Source: Bacteroidota bacterium (lineage in GTDB: Bacteria; Bacteroidota; Bacteroidia; Flavobacteriales; Flavobacteriaceae). Taken from it: 64,000 bases of DNA. Both the position numbers and the translations under genes were made by a program. Location: NCBI GenBank assembly GCA_023446155.1, contig JAEXIT010000004.1:186001-250000 (forward strand), in the 5' to 3' direction. The notes beneath the pieces were generated by a model. That model saw nothing but the letters and a program-made list of their open reading frames with translations. It was not told the DNA's origin and did no database searches. Shown piece by piece: positions 1-9,100 of the stretch. Position 1 is the stretch's first letter; each line of letters begins with the position of its first letter.

Positions 1-1
1 A

Positions 2-406
2 CAACGCAAGCAAAAGCGGATACCTGTATTGGAAGGGCAAAATAAAGTATGGCCTTTGGCGAAAAAGTTAGGGGTGAAATTGGCTTGGGGAACCGACTTC
101 CTTTTTGAGCCGGAATTAAACGGAGAACAAAATAGTTATATTTTACGACTGCAAAAATGGTTTAGCAATGCCGAAATTTTAAAGATGATCACTCAAGATA
201 ACGGAGCGTTGTTGCAGTTATCCGGTTTGCGCAATCCGTATCCCGGTAAACTGGGGGTTCTGGAAGAGCAGGCTTTGGCCGATTTACTATTGGTTGATGG
301 TGATCCGTTAAAAGAGTTGGCTTTGATCGCAAATCCGGAAAAGAATTTTTTACTGATTATGAAAAACGGACAGATTTATAAGAATACTGTAAAAGCTAAA
401 AAGTAA
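2..406 (+). CDS. Amidohydrolase family protein, C-terminal part (5' end outside window)
   Basis: The window opens inside this gene: the frame is open back to base 2 and only the last 134 residues are present. A TTG at 29 is an internal codon, not the start. The segment LAWGTDF near the beginning carries the Asp that amidohydrolases (imidazolonepropionase/prolidase-like group) use as the last metal or catalytic ligand. The closing ADLLLVDGDPL followed by a short beta segment (LLIMKNGQIYKN) is the usual end of the composite sandwich domain in this superfamily. The HxH metal motif would lie upstream, so substrate and localisation cannot be judged. Related flavobacterial proteins are often secreted dipeptidase-like enzymes, but that is inference. 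The stop is TAA at 404. Confidence 0.8.
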   Translation, partial: QRKQKRIPVLEGQNKVWPLAKKLGVKLAWGTDFLFEPELNGEQNSYILRLQKWFSNAEILKMITQDNGALLQLSGLRNPYPGKLGVLEEQALADLLLVDGDPLKELALIANPEKNFLLIMKNGQIYKNTVKAKK

Positions 407-532
407 GGTGTCTTAAATTGGTAGTATTGTTGCTTTTTTTTGATTCAATAAGATTGAATTGATAAAAAATTATGACTTAAATTGATTTTTTGTTAATTTG
501 GTATTGTGTTTTATCTAAAAATAAAAAAACAA

Positions 533-1030
533 ATGGCTAAAATCAAGATTGAAATCAAATGGGGTTTTATATTTATTATAGTGTCCCTGTTATGGATGGT
601 ACTGGAAAAACTATGTGGGTTGCATAGCAAGCATATTGATAAGCACCAATACCTGACGATGCTTTTTATGATTCCGGCTATTTGGGTATATGTTCTGGCG
701 TTAAAAGACAAGAAAAAGCACTATTATAACGGTGTTATGAGCTATAAACAAGGTTTTATAAGCGGATTGATTATTACGTTAATTGTCGCTCTTTTTAGTC
801 CACTAACGCAGTGGATCATCTCCAGTGTCATTACGCCGGAATATTTTCCAAATGTTATCGAATACTCGTTACAATCCGGTTACCACAAAACCCGGGAAGA
901 AGCAGAGGCTTATTTTAATCTTGAAAATTATATGAAGCAGAGTGTCATTGGAGCATTGATGATGGGTATTGTGACAACTGCTATTGTGGCTCTATTTGTA
1001 CGGAGTAAAAATTCCAAAAGCGAATCCTAA
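533..1030 (+). CDS. DUF4199 family membrane protein
   Basis: 165 residues from ATG 533. An in-frame GTG at 506 would add nine residues, but the ATG is followed by a normal lysine-rich cytoplasmic start. Four hydrophobic segments are visible: roughly residues 10-27, 45-62, 78-100 and 138-157. The motif SYKQGFISGLIITLI after the second helix and the glutamate-rich stretch EEAEAYF before the last helix match DUF4199, a Bacteroidota inner-membrane family of unknown function. It lies 12 bp ahead of the DoxX-like gene and is probably cotranscribed with it. No catalytic residues are evident. The function is unknown. Confidence 0.8.
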   Translation: MAKIKIEIKWGFIFIIVSLLWMVLEKLCGLHSKHIDKHQYLTMLFMIPAIWVYVLALKDKKKHYYNGVMSYKQGFISGLIITLIVALFSPLTQWIISSVITPEYFPNVIEYSLQSGYHKTREEAEAYFNLENYMKQSVIGALMMGIVTTAIVALFVRSKNSKSES

Positions 1031-1042
1031 AACCATAATACT

Positions 1043-1414
1043 ATGAAAATAATAAAACTGATTGTCTGCTTGCTTTTCGGGCTGATGTTCATCAACGCCG
1101 GGCTTAATAAGTTTTTGAACTATATGCCTATGGAGGAAATGAGCGAAGAGCAAATGAAAATTATCGAGGCGTTTATGACTATTAAATGGTTGATGCCTTT
1201 GGCCGGTGCTATTGAAGTTATCGGTGGATTGCTATTTATCATTCCCAAAACACGCGCTCTAGGAGCGGTTATTATACTGCCGGTTATGGTCGGAATTGTA
1301 TGCCATAATTTTACTTTTGAACCATCCGGACTTCCTCTGGTGTTGGTACTTTTCCTAATCAATATTCTAATCATTGCCGACAATTGGAAAAAATACAAAC
1401 CGATGTTTTCATAA
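1043..1414 (+). CDS. DoxX-like small membrane protein
   Basis: 123 residues with four predicted membrane helices (about 1-20, 48-68, 74-92 and 96-115). The opening pattern LLFGLMFINAGLNKFLNY and the following LAGAIEVIGGLLFIIPKTRALGA are characteristic of the DoxX/DoxD-like family (compare the 'F...G..K' and 'E..gg..L..g..t..aa' elements). Family members are small inner-membrane proteins linked in some bacteria to thiol or quinone redox, but no redox cysteines are obvious here, so the role is open. It is the second gene of a two-gene operon with the DUF4199 gene and ends just before a strong bidirectional terminator. Confidence 0.78.
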   Translation: MKIIKLIVCLLFGLMFINAGLNKFLNYMPMEEMSEEQMKIIEAFMTIKWLMPLAGAIEVIGGLLFIIPKTRALGAVIILPVMVGIVCHNFTFEPSGLPLVLVLFLINILIIADNWKKYKPMFS

Positions 1415-1433
1415 TATTGAGCATCATAATATA

Positions 1434-1480
1434 AAACGCCTCGCTGTTTACCACTTTAAACAGCGAGGCGTTTCCTTTTT
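1434..1480. terminator. Bidirectional rho-independent terminator
   Basis: A perfect 17-bp stem (1434-1450 with 1457-1473) encloses a 6-nt loop and is followed by a T-rich tract on the + strand. It separates the convergent DoxX-like gene and the small secreted protein gene and can serve both. Confidence 0.9.
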
Positions 1481-1493
1481 TGGGGGGCTATTA

Positions 1494-1814
1494 TTATTTT
1501 TTGTCTTCCGGGCGATCTTTAATTTGTGATTCTTTTAAATAAACCTTTTTACCCGTTTTGTTTACATAGTATTTTTGATTTTTATTGTTAATGTAAACAT
1601 CCGTTCCGTCCGGAGCCATCTTACCTTTCCAGACTTTGTCCGAAATTTTTGAAGTTCCCTTCACGGCTACTTCGGCAGTTTTATCGCCTACCTTTTTAGC
1701 GGTTTTTTCAATTTTGTCGCCTACGCTTTCTTTTTTTTCCTGTGCTTGTGCCGAAATTGAAAAGGCTGTAAACAATCCCAGGAATACTACGGTTAAAATG
1801 CTGCTTCTTTTCAT
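1494..1814 (-). CDS. Small secreted lysine-rich protein
   Basis: 106 residues. Residues 1-24 form a clear signal peptide ending in SAQAQ, so the mature protein is periplasmic or exported. The mature part begins with an amphipathic, lysine-rich helix with repeated DKxxKTAKKVGDKTAEV-like units, reminiscent of late-embryogenesis or apolipoprotein-type helices. It ends with a small beta-like segment (DVYINNKNQKYYVNKTGKKVYLK). This two-part layout is seen in many short flavobacterial proteins of unknown function. It stands alone, convergent with the DoxX-like operon. No function is claimed. Confidence 0.75.
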   Translation of the reverse strand: MKRSSILTVVFLGLFTAFSISAQAQEKKESVGDKIEKTAKKVGDKTAEVAVKGTSKISDKVWKGKMAPDGTDVYINNKNQKYYVNKTGKKVYLKESQIKDRPEDKK

Positions 1815-2138
1815 ACTGTAATTATTTTGAAATTATTCGGTTAAAGACTTTTTAGCTGTAGTAGGTGAGGTGCTTTTCTTTGTAAAAATGCTTTATTATT
1901 ATAAAGATAATGATAAAACGCGATTGATACTGTTTAATGTGTTGATAATTAACTTTTTTTTAAAATAAATTAAAATGGTGCTTTTTGGACTAAAAAACAA
2001 ATATATTGAAAAAAACAGGTATAAAAAGTCCAATTTTAAAGATTAATAGATCAGATTTGAGGACCTAAAAGGTAAAAAGTTCTAACATTGTACCACGTTC
2101 TTAATTAATCTCACTTGTAATTATTTTGGTAAGTTTTT

Positions 2139-2256
2139 TGTATTGACGGGGAAGGAATGCCTAAATGGGGGATATATGAAATAATGGTTTGTATTTATGA
2201 GATTTTACAAATTGTTATTCATTAATAAGGCTGTTTTCCTTCCCCTCATCAATACA
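2139..2256. repeat. 118-nt long imperfect palindrome (hairpin/MITE-like)
   Basis: Left arm elements TGTATTGA, GGGGAAGGAA and, further in, AATAATGGTTTGTA recur in inverted order on the right as TACAAATTGTTATT, TTCCTTCCCC and TCAATACA. The apex loop is about 12 nt (2194-2205). Nearly the whole 118 nt can fold on itself, with small internal loops. There is no open reading frame inside and no clear target-site duplication at the edges. It could be a miniature inverted-repeat element, a REP-like unit or a structured RNA. Confidence 0.6.
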
Positions 2257-2506
2257 TATCGCTGAAATTACAAACGAAGCTTAAAATTCCAATAGCTAAG
2301 TAGTAAAGACTGAGCCTTAAATTGGTCGATTATAATAGGAGATAGTTATCTGATCCTGAAATGATTTGGATTGTGTTGGATTCGGATAACCAATAGTGAT
2401 TTTATATATTACTCTAAAAAAAGATGAAAAATATGGATTTAAACTAAAATAAACATTCAATGTAACGGATTTCTGCGTAATAGCGGAAAACACTTACTCT
2501 AAGTTG

Positions 2507-2540
2507 AAAAATGCCACCTGATATCAGATGGCATTTTTTT
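2507..2540 (+). terminator. Orphan terminator hairpin
   Basis: AATGCCA (2510-2516) pairs with TGGCATT (2529-2535) around a small palindrome, followed by eight T residues. No + strand gene precedes it within 1 kb, which hints at an unannotated short transcript starting after the palindrome at 2139-2256. Confidence 0.65.
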
Positions 2541-2606
2541 TATTCAGACAGTATACAGGCCAATGCTTACTGATTATTGAGCTGCTTGCTAAAACAATAA
2601 AGCGTA

Positions 2607-2640
2607 TAAAAAATCCCTGACCTTCTAACAGATCAGGGAA
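2607..2640 (-). terminator. Terminator of the AraC-type gene
   Basis: TCCCTGA (2614-2620) and TCAGGGA (2633-2639) form a 7-bp stem with a 12-nt loop. Read on the minus strand it is followed by a run of six T. It lies about 70 bp beyond the stop codon of the minus-strand regulator. Confidence 0.7.
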
Positions 2641-2710
2641 AGAAAATGGCAATTACGAATCCGCTTTTTGAACAATTCAATTAATGAAGCTTCGCAAAAC
2701 AATAACGGAT

Positions 2711-3730
2711 TTAGTTATAAGAAGAAAATGATTTTTTATATTCAGATGGCGTAACGCCATGGTGTTTTTTAAACGATTTAATAAAGTTCTCATTGGTATT
2801 AAATCCTAAATAATCATAAACTTTTATATGTTCTTTACTTTTTGTTTGAAGTAGGATGGTCGCTTTATTCATTTTTTGCATTAAAAAATATTTTTTGGGC
2901 GACATACCATAGATTTGGATAAAATGTCTTTTAAAAGTTGATAAACTCAGATTGCACAACGATGCCATTTCGGCGATACTGGTATTTTTATAAACATTAC
3001 TATCTACAATTTGTTGTATTGTTGATTCCTGATGGCATATTAAATTAATAAACCAGTTAATTTTATCCGGGTCATTACTGAATAGGTCTAACATAAATTC
3101 TTCGAATTTTACCAGACATATATTTTCAGGAGCGTCTTCCTTATGGGTAATATATTCTAAAGAAGGCAGAAAATAATCCCGAATAAAGTTACTTTTTTCG
3201 CATTCCATATAGTTTTCTAAATAGTGTGAACTGCGGTTCTTTTTTATTTTTTGAAAATCAGGATACTTTAGTAAAAAATCATTCAAGACTTTATTATTAA
3301 ACATTATACAAACACCTTCGATATAGTCTTCTTCTTTTAAGGTCGTCTCAAAAACAAATTGAGCGCCTGCAGAAAAGATCATAAAATTATGAGGATTCAG
3401 GGCAATAGTAGCGCGTTTTATCGCTACTTTTTTCATGCCTTTTATTGGAAAAACAATCAGGTTATAATTAAGGGATACTTTTATTTTTGAAATGGAACGT
3501 TTGGTTTGGAAATGTACGATGCGAATATCATTTACCAGATCATTCGTTAAACAACAAGCGGTTTCTTTTGAATTAAATACACGGTCTTCCATCATAAAGG
3601 ATATTTTTAAATTAAACATGATTTTACTCTCATTGACATTGCCTGGATTTATTTTTCCATGCTTTTGGAATAGCTTGAAAGAAATAGACCTGGCGATCAA
3701 AAAGTATTCAGTTTTTTGCGGTAATATCAT
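2711..3730 (-). CDS. AraC family transcriptional regulator
   Basis: Up to 339 residues. The C-terminal third (about residues 235-335) is an AraC/XylS double helix-turn-helix. The first HTH includes SIAEMASLCNLSLSTFKRHF, and the second ends in a GFNTNENFIKSFKKHHGVTP recognition stretch followed by PSEYKKS. The N-terminal part has a beta-rich, cupin-like character (IVFPIKGMKK, NPHNFMIFSAGAQFVFET) resembling the regulatory domain of ExsA-like activators. The start is uncertain: ATG 3730 gives the longest form, but the next in-frame ATG, at 3619, would remove a poorly structured 37-residue leader. The gene is isolated between two gene-poor spacers and is more AT-rich than its neighbours, so recent acquisition is possible. 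Its target is not evident. Confidence 0.82.
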   Translation of the reverse strand: MILPQKTEYFLIARSISFKLFQKHGKINPGNVNESKIMFNLKISFMMEDRVFNSKETACCLTNDLVNDIRIVHFQTKRSISKIKVSLNYNLIVFPIKGMKKVAIKRATIALNPHNFMIFSAGAQFVFETTLKEEDYIEGVCIMFNNKVLNDFLLKYPDFQKIKKNRSSHYLENYMECEKSNFIRDYFLPSLEYITHKEDAPENICLVKFEEFMLDLFSNDPDKINWFINLICHQESTIQQIVDSNVYKNTSIAEMASLCNLSLSTFKRHFIQIYGMSPKKYFLMQKMNKATILLQTKSKEHIKVYDYLGFNTNENFIKSFKKHHGVTPSEYKKSFSSYN

Positions 3731-3931
3731 AGATGTGACAATACTGTAAAAATGGAATGATAGAAATGAGGCATCATGTCATTCGCATTATGACAATATA
3801 GTTATTCAATAGTAGTGATAGTTGGGAGCAGACGGATGGGTTTTATAGGTAATTCATACATTTAATTTTTTAGATTAATACTATTTTTTGCAATCGGTGT
3901 GGGGGGTATATAAAGGGAGGGGAAATAGATG

Positions 3932-3998
3932 GTCTTCCTGAAAATTAAGATAAAAGTTTATGGGATACTTTTAGCCCATAAAAATAATTCTGGAAGAC
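3932..3998. repeat. Nested inverted repeat / potential RNA hairpin
   Basis: The outer arms GTCTTCC (3932-3938) and GGAAGAC (3992-3998) enclose an inner stem TTTATGGG (3957-3964) with CCCATAAA (3975-3982), loop 10 nt. AATTA/TAATT gives additional pairing between them. It is not followed by a T run, so it is not a simple terminator. Confidence 0.5.
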
Positions 3999-4432
3999 AT
4001 TATTGTGGGAGGATTGTAACATCAAATTTGACAAAACAAGTCATCTTGATTTTTTACGTAAACAAAAATAGTTAAAATTTATTTAAAAAAAAGCTTTTTA
4101 GTTATAAAAAAAGCTAAAAGTTGTCAAAAATTAATTTTTGTGAGATTAAATAGAGAAAAGTGTTGTTTTTATCCACATTAATAGAACTATCAGTTAAACT
4201 GATAAAAAATGCTGGAATTAAATTAAAATAACAAAGCTTAATTAAGGAAAAAGCGTTTGTTTTTCTGCAATAAGAAGTTATTCCTTTTGAAAAAGGATTG
4301 AGGTGCTTTTACTTTGTTGATGAATTTTTGGTGGTACAATAGCAACGCAAATACCCGCTAAAACAAATTAGATAATTCAAAATTTATAAATCTGGATTTA
4401 CAGTTTCGTTTTTTAAAGGATGCATATAAAAA

Positions 4433-4516
4433 ATGGAGGCTACCGCTGTTAAAATTATATACGACCGACCAATAGCATTTAAAGGTCAATCTGATATGAA
4501 AAAAGTTTTGAGTTAG
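4433..4516 (+). CDS. Possible 27-residue peptide gene
   Basis: An ATG-initiated frame of 27 codons begins MEATAVKIIYDRP and ends in MKKVLS. It lies 74 bp before a well-formed terminator and nothing else in the 1-kb spacer explains that terminator. There is no convincing ribosome site and no known family. The frame may simply be chance inside a short RNA transcript. Confidence 0.2.
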   Translation: MEATAVKIIYDRPIAFKGQSDMKKVLS

Positions 4517-4589
4517 TTAAGTTTTCCATATCAGGAAATTTATTTTTTTCATATTTAATCCAAAAAAAATGGATTTATATCATTTTTTT

Positions 4590-4616
4590 GCCGGTCTGGT
4601 TAACCGGCTTTTTTTA
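4590..4616 (+). terminator. Terminator of an unassigned transcript
   Basis: GCCGGT (4590-4595) pairs with ACCGGC (4603-4608) across a 7-nt loop and is followed by seven T. It sits upstream of the universal stress protein gene and points in the same direction, so it isolates that gene from whatever is transcribed from the spacer. Confidence 0.75.
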
Positions 4617-4780
4617 TTTATATAAGAGGCTTTTTGCTAGTTGGAATTAAGAACAATTTAACAGGATTTTATAACTTCAAATCAGACGGGTTCGACTTAG
4701 AATCCTTAAATTTAAGGAATTCTAAACATAGCCTGAATAGCCCGAATTCAGGCTGATTAACTCAAAATCTGCCTATAATT

Positions 4781-5593
4781 ATGAAGACGATTATTCTCGC
4801 AACTGATTTTTCAGCTGAAGCCACAAATGCTGTTACCTATATTGCAAAAGCCGTTACCGGAAAAGACTACCGACTGGTACTTTACAATCTGTATAACACT
4901 TCCATTCATGCCCAAAATGCCCGCTTGTCGGCAATGGAAATCGACAAAATGTTTCAGACACAAAAAAACAAAGTAGCCGAAAAAGCACTAGCCTTAAACG
5001 AAAAATATCATGTTGAAGTGATAGCACATGTGGTGTCGGGTAATTTCTATCAGGAATTGATAAATTGCATTCAACAGTTTGAGGCCGAATTAGTGGTGAT
5101 GGGAATGGCCGAAAGATCGATTGAACAGGACTTGCTGGGGAATACAACTACTGCGGCAATTAGTATGTTGAAATTCCCGGTGCTAAGTATTCCTTTAGGA
5201 GCCGAATATAACGGTATCAAACATATCCTGTTTGCCTGTGATGTGGTAAGAGGTGTCCATAAAACGGTACTCGACAGGGTACGGGAAGTTGCCGCCGACT
5301 ATCACGCAACGGTTGAGGTGTTCCACATTCGGGAGAAATCGGAGGAATTAACACAGCAACAAGACGAAAATCACCCGATGGAAGAAACACTATCCGGAGT
5401 AAACCATACCTATAAAAACGTACAGTCGTCCGAAATAATTAAAGCCATTCGCGATGAAATCGTAGCGTCTGAAACCGATTTGTTGATCATGGTACCGTAT
5501 AAGTATGGCTTCTGGGATTCCATGCTTCACAAAAGCAAAACCAGAGCAATGGCGTCCGGAAGTAAGGTGCCGTTATTGTCATTGCCGCTCTGA
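4781..5593 (+). CDS. Tandem-domain universal stress protein (UspA family)
   Basis: 270 residues, cytoplasmic, made of two UspA-type alpha/beta domains (about 1-140 and 145-270). The first opens with KTIILATDFSAEATNA, the standard first strand and helix, and ends with VVMGMAERSIEQDLLGNTT, where the nucleotide-binding G-x2-G-x9-G(S/T) signature of ATP-binding Usp proteins is partly degenerate. The second opens with KHILFACDVVRGVHK and ends with LLIMVPYKYGFWDSMLHKS, with no glycine loop. Tandem Usp proteins of this length are common in Bacteroidota and respond to starvation or redox stress. It precedes the metal-efflux operon in the same direction, but the 80-bp gap holds a promoter-like sequence for the next gene, so they need not be cotranscribed. 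Confidence 0.88.
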   Translation: MKTIILATDFSAEATNAVTYIAKAVTGKDYRLVLYNLYNTSIHAQNARLSAMEIDKMFQTQKNKVAEKALALNEKYHVEVIAHVVSGNFYQELINCIQQFEAELVVMGMAERSIEQDLLGNTTTAAISMLKFPVLSIPLGAEYNGIKHILFACDVVRGVHKTVLDRVREVAADYHATVEVFHIREKSEELTQQQDENHPMEETLSGVNHTYKNVQSSEIIKAIRDEIVASETDLLIMVPYKYGFWDSMLHKSKTRAMASGSKVPLLSLPL

Positions 5594-5640
5594 TGCAATT
5601 TAAACTCTTTTTAAACTATAGGTTAAATTTAGGAATTGAC

Positions 5641-5671
5641 TTGTTTTCCGTAACAGGACTTTCTAATTTTG
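5641..5671 (+). promoter_or_regulatory. Bacteroidota-type promoter for the metal-efflux operon
   Basis: TTG (5641-5643), a 20-nt spacer and TAATTTTG (5664-5671) match the TTG/TAnnTTTG consensus. The start codon proposed for the next gene is only 5 bp downstream, so either that message is nearly leaderless or translation starts further in. Confidence 0.5.
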
Positions 5672-5675
5672 TGTT

Positions 5676-6056
5676 GTGAAAAAACTGGCTGTATACATAC
5701 TCGTATTGCTGATTAGCCTGAACAATTGCTTCTTTGTGCAGTTGTTCAAAATGCCCGTTTTGTTTCAACATTTCGAAGAACACCAGACTGATAACGGTAG
5801 CCTTGGCTTTGTCGATTTTCTGGCCATGCATTATTGGGGTGACGATATTAACGATGCTGACGACGATCGCGATATGCAGTTGCCTTTTAAAAAAGTGGAT
5901 CACCATGTCCCACATTTGGTGTTTATTCCGAACCGTATTGTCTATACAACGACCATAAATAGTATTCCGGATACTTCCCGGTTAAAAATTACCTATAACA
6001 CGAGTCTGCACCCGAATCCACATTTGGGTGCTTTGTTTCGTCCTCCTATCGCATAA
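5676..6056 (+). CDS. Small exported His/Asp-rich protein preceding a CusA-type pump
   Basis: 126 residues from GTG 5676. The first 25 residues (MKKLAVYILVLLISL...) look like a signal peptide or anchor. The central part is rich in potential metal ligands (HFEEH, MHYWGDD, NDADDDRD, VDHHVPH). The C-terminal HPNPHLGALFRPPIA is an ending I associate with short proteins encoded directly before CzcA/CusA genes in Flavobacteria. It is 78 bp ahead of the pump and in the same direction. A periplasmic metal-binding accessory role is inferred from composition and position only. The promoter element at 5664 lies very close to the GTG, so the exact start is not secure. Confidence 0.65.
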   Translation: MKKLAVYILVLLISLNNCFFVQLFKMPVLFQHFEEHQTDNGSLGFVDFLAMHYWGDDINDADDDRDMQLPFKKVDHHVPHLVFIPNRIVYTTTINSIPDTSRLKITYNTSLHPNPHLGALFRPPIA

Positions 6057-6134
6057 CTTCTTTATCGGATTTAAAAAAAAACCAAAGGCGCAATGCTGCC
6101 TGTTGGGGCATTTACTATAAAATCAAATGAAGTT

Positions 6135-9100
6135 ATGCTTACTAAAATCATTCAATTTTCAGTTAAAAATAAACTGGCAATTGGGATCTTCATGCTAGTA
6201 TGGGTAGTCTATGGTACCTATGAAGTAACCCGTTTGCCTATCGATGCCGTACCGGACATCACAAATAATCAGGTGCAAATTATTACAACGGCACCCGCCT
6301 TGGGAGCCGAAGATGTGGAACGGTTAATTACGTTCCCGATCGAACAGGCGATTAGTAATATCCCGAAACTAAAAGAAAGCCGGAGTATTTCCCGATTTGG
6401 CTTATCGGTTGTTACGGTCGTTTTCGATGAAAAAGCCGATGTGTACTGGGCCCGTCAACAGGTAACCGAACGTTTGCAACAAGTGGCGATCAACGAAAAT
6501 GCCAACCGACCGGAAATGGCACCGGTAACGACCGGATTGGGCGAAATTTATCAGTATGTCCTCAAACCACAAAAAGGATTTGAAAGTAAGTATTCGCTCG
6601 CTGAATTGCGGACAATACAGGATTGGACGGTGAGAAGACAGTTACTCGGAACACCGGGAATAGCCGATGTGGCAACCTTTGGCGGAAAACTAAAGCAATA
6701 TGAAGTGGCTGTTAATCCTACACGGCTAAAAGCGCATAATCTGACCATTAGTGATGTTTTTACAGCGCTAAATCGAAGTAATCAAAATACCGGTGGGGCC
6801 TATATCGAAAAGGGACCTACCGTTTCGTATATCCGTAGCGTAGGACTGGCCCGGAATATAAGCGATATCGAAAATATTGTGATCAAAACAACTCAGACCG
6901 GAACGCCGGTACTGGTAAAAAACATAGCGGAAGTAAAAATGGCAGCAGCCATCCGGTATGGAGCATTGACAACAGACGATCGCGGGGAAGCCGTTGGCGG
7001 AATCGTGATGATGTTAAAAGGTGAAAATGCCAGCAATGTAATCGAAAATGTCAAAAATAAAGTCGCCGAAATTGAAAAAATCCTTCCGGAAGGTCTTGCA
7101 ATAGAACCGTTTCTGGATCGAACCAAAATGGTCGATAATGCGATCGGTACGGTGGAAAAAAACCTGATCGAAGGGGCGTTGATTGTCGTTTTGGTGCTGG
7201 TACTCTTTTTAGGAAATCTGAGAGCCGGATTTATAGTGGCCTCGGTAATACCATTGTCGATGCTTTTTGCAATTAGTATGATGAATGCTTTTGGTGTTAG
7301 TGGTAACCTGATGAGTCTCGGTGCTCTGGATTTCGGATTGATTGTCGATGGTGCAGTGATCATCGTAGAAGCCATTTTGCATCATTTGCATTCGGAAAAA
7401 AAATACCAGCTACATAACACAATTTCACAACAGGAAATGGATACGGAAGTAACCGGATCGGCTTCCCGTATGATGAATGCAGCTGTCTTCGGTCAGATTA
7501 TTATCCTTATCGTTTACCTGCCAATCTTGTCATTACAAGGGATTGAAGGGAAAATGTTTAAACCGATGGCGCAAACGGTGGCTTTTGCAATTCTCGGTGC
7601 TTTTATCCTGTCATTAACCTATGTGCCAATGGTTAGCGCGCTGTTTATCAGTAAAAAAATAAGCCACCAACCGAATCTTTCCGACCGGGTAATGGCGTGT
7701 TTGGAAACCGCTTATGAGAGGCTGCTTTCCAGGGCGTTAACGTTCCGAAAAGGAATCATAGCGATTGCAATCGTATTGTTTTCGCTGGCGGTATTGTTGT
7801 TTACCCGAATGGGAGGCGAATTTATTCCGCAATTGGAGGAAGGCGATTTTGCCGTTGAAACCCGATTGTTACTCGGAACCAATCTGACCACAACTACCGA
7901 AACCATTCAGAAAATATCCGTAGCACTTAAGGAACAGTATCCCGAAGTAAATCGCGTGGTATCGCGAATTGGTAGTGCCGAAATCCCGACGGATCCGATG
8001 CCGATTGAAGGAGGTGATATGATCATTGTACTCAAAAATAAATCGGAGTGGACAAGTGCTTCCTCTTTTTCCGAATTGGCCGAAAAAATGGCCGCCACAG
8101 TTCAGGAAGTGGCTCCGGGGGTAACTACAGGTTTTCAGTTTCCGGTGCAAATGCGTTTTAACGAATTGATGACGGGTGCCAAGCAGGATGTGGTTTGTAA
8201 AATTTATGGAGAAGATCTGGATAAATTGGCGCAATATGCCGATCAGTTGGGGGCAATTAGCCGTACTGTAAAGGGTACAGCCGATTTATATGTGGAAAAA
8301 GTAACCGGTATGCCGCAAATCGTAATCGATTATAATTGGGCCGAAATGGCAAAATACGGTCTGTATGTACAGGATATCAATCGTACGGTGAATGCTGCAT
8401 TTGCGGGTGCTGTGGCCGGAAATATTTACGAAGGGGAAAAACGTTTTGATCTGGTGGTACGCGTAGAGGATGCCGGTCGGAAAGATATTAATGATGTTCG
8501 GAATCTTTTGGTGGCTACAGCTTCTGGTATGCAGCTTCCATTATATCAGGTGGCGTCGGTTCAGGAGGTGGAAGGGCCTAATCAGATTCAGCGGGAGGAT
8601 GCCAAACGCCGGATTATTGTTGGGTTTAATGTCCGTGGTCGCGATGTGCAGAGTATTGTAAACGAATTACAGCAAAAGGTAAGTACCCAAATGAAATTCG
8701 ATCCCGGGTATTATGTTACCTATGGCGGTGCTTTCGAAAACCTGCAACAAGCAAAAAGCCGACTAGGAGTGGCGGTTCCGGTGGCCTTGCTATTAATTTT
8801 CGGACTATTGTATTTCGCTTTTCGATCGTTTAAAGAAGGGATCATCATTTTTACAGCCATACCGTTATCGGCTATTGGTGGGGTATTAGCACTGACGTTA
8901 CGGGATATGCCGTTTAGTATTTCGGCCGGAGTTGGTTTTATCGCGCTTTTCGGTGTGGCGGTTCTGAATGGAATCGTGCTGATCTCAGAATTTAACCGGA
9001 TCCGAAAACAGGGCGAAATCACCGATCCGTTACAACTGATCATCACCGGTACCAAAAATAGGTTGCGACCGGTATTGATGACAGCGGCGGTCGCGTCTTT

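Larger units (their letters stand above)
1815..2710. other. Gene-poor AT-rich spacer
   Basis: No reading frame here looks like a protein gene. The stretch holds a long imperfect palindrome (2139-2256), a terminator hairpin with no gene in front of it (2507-2540) and the minus-strand terminator of the AraC gene (2607-2640). The DNA just upstream of 1860 should hold the promoter of the minus-strand gene starting at 1814. The sequence between 2260 and 2500 shows nothing I recognise; a short untranslated RNA ending at the orphan terminator is possible. Confidence 0.5.
3731..4780. other. Gene-poor AT-rich spacer upstream of the stress-protein gene
   Basis: About 1 kb without a convincing protein gene. 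It contains a nested inverted repeat at 3932-3998, a very short reading frame at 4433-4516, and a clean terminator at 4590-4616 that lies about 165 bp upstream of the next gene. The latter two together suggest a short transcript of its own. A 48-codon frame at 3929-4075 follows a GGAGGGG sequence but overlaps the inverted repeat and has no protein-like features. Confidence 0.5.

Noticed and set aside
3929..4075. A 48-codon frame preceded by GGAGGGG
   Set aside because: It overlaps the nested inverted repeat, its composition is not protein-like, and Shine-Dalgarno strength means little in this lineage.
7869..8234. Long antisense frames inside the RND pump genes and other large genes
   Set aside because: They are mirror frames of strongly coding DNA, without starts, families or control signals of their own.
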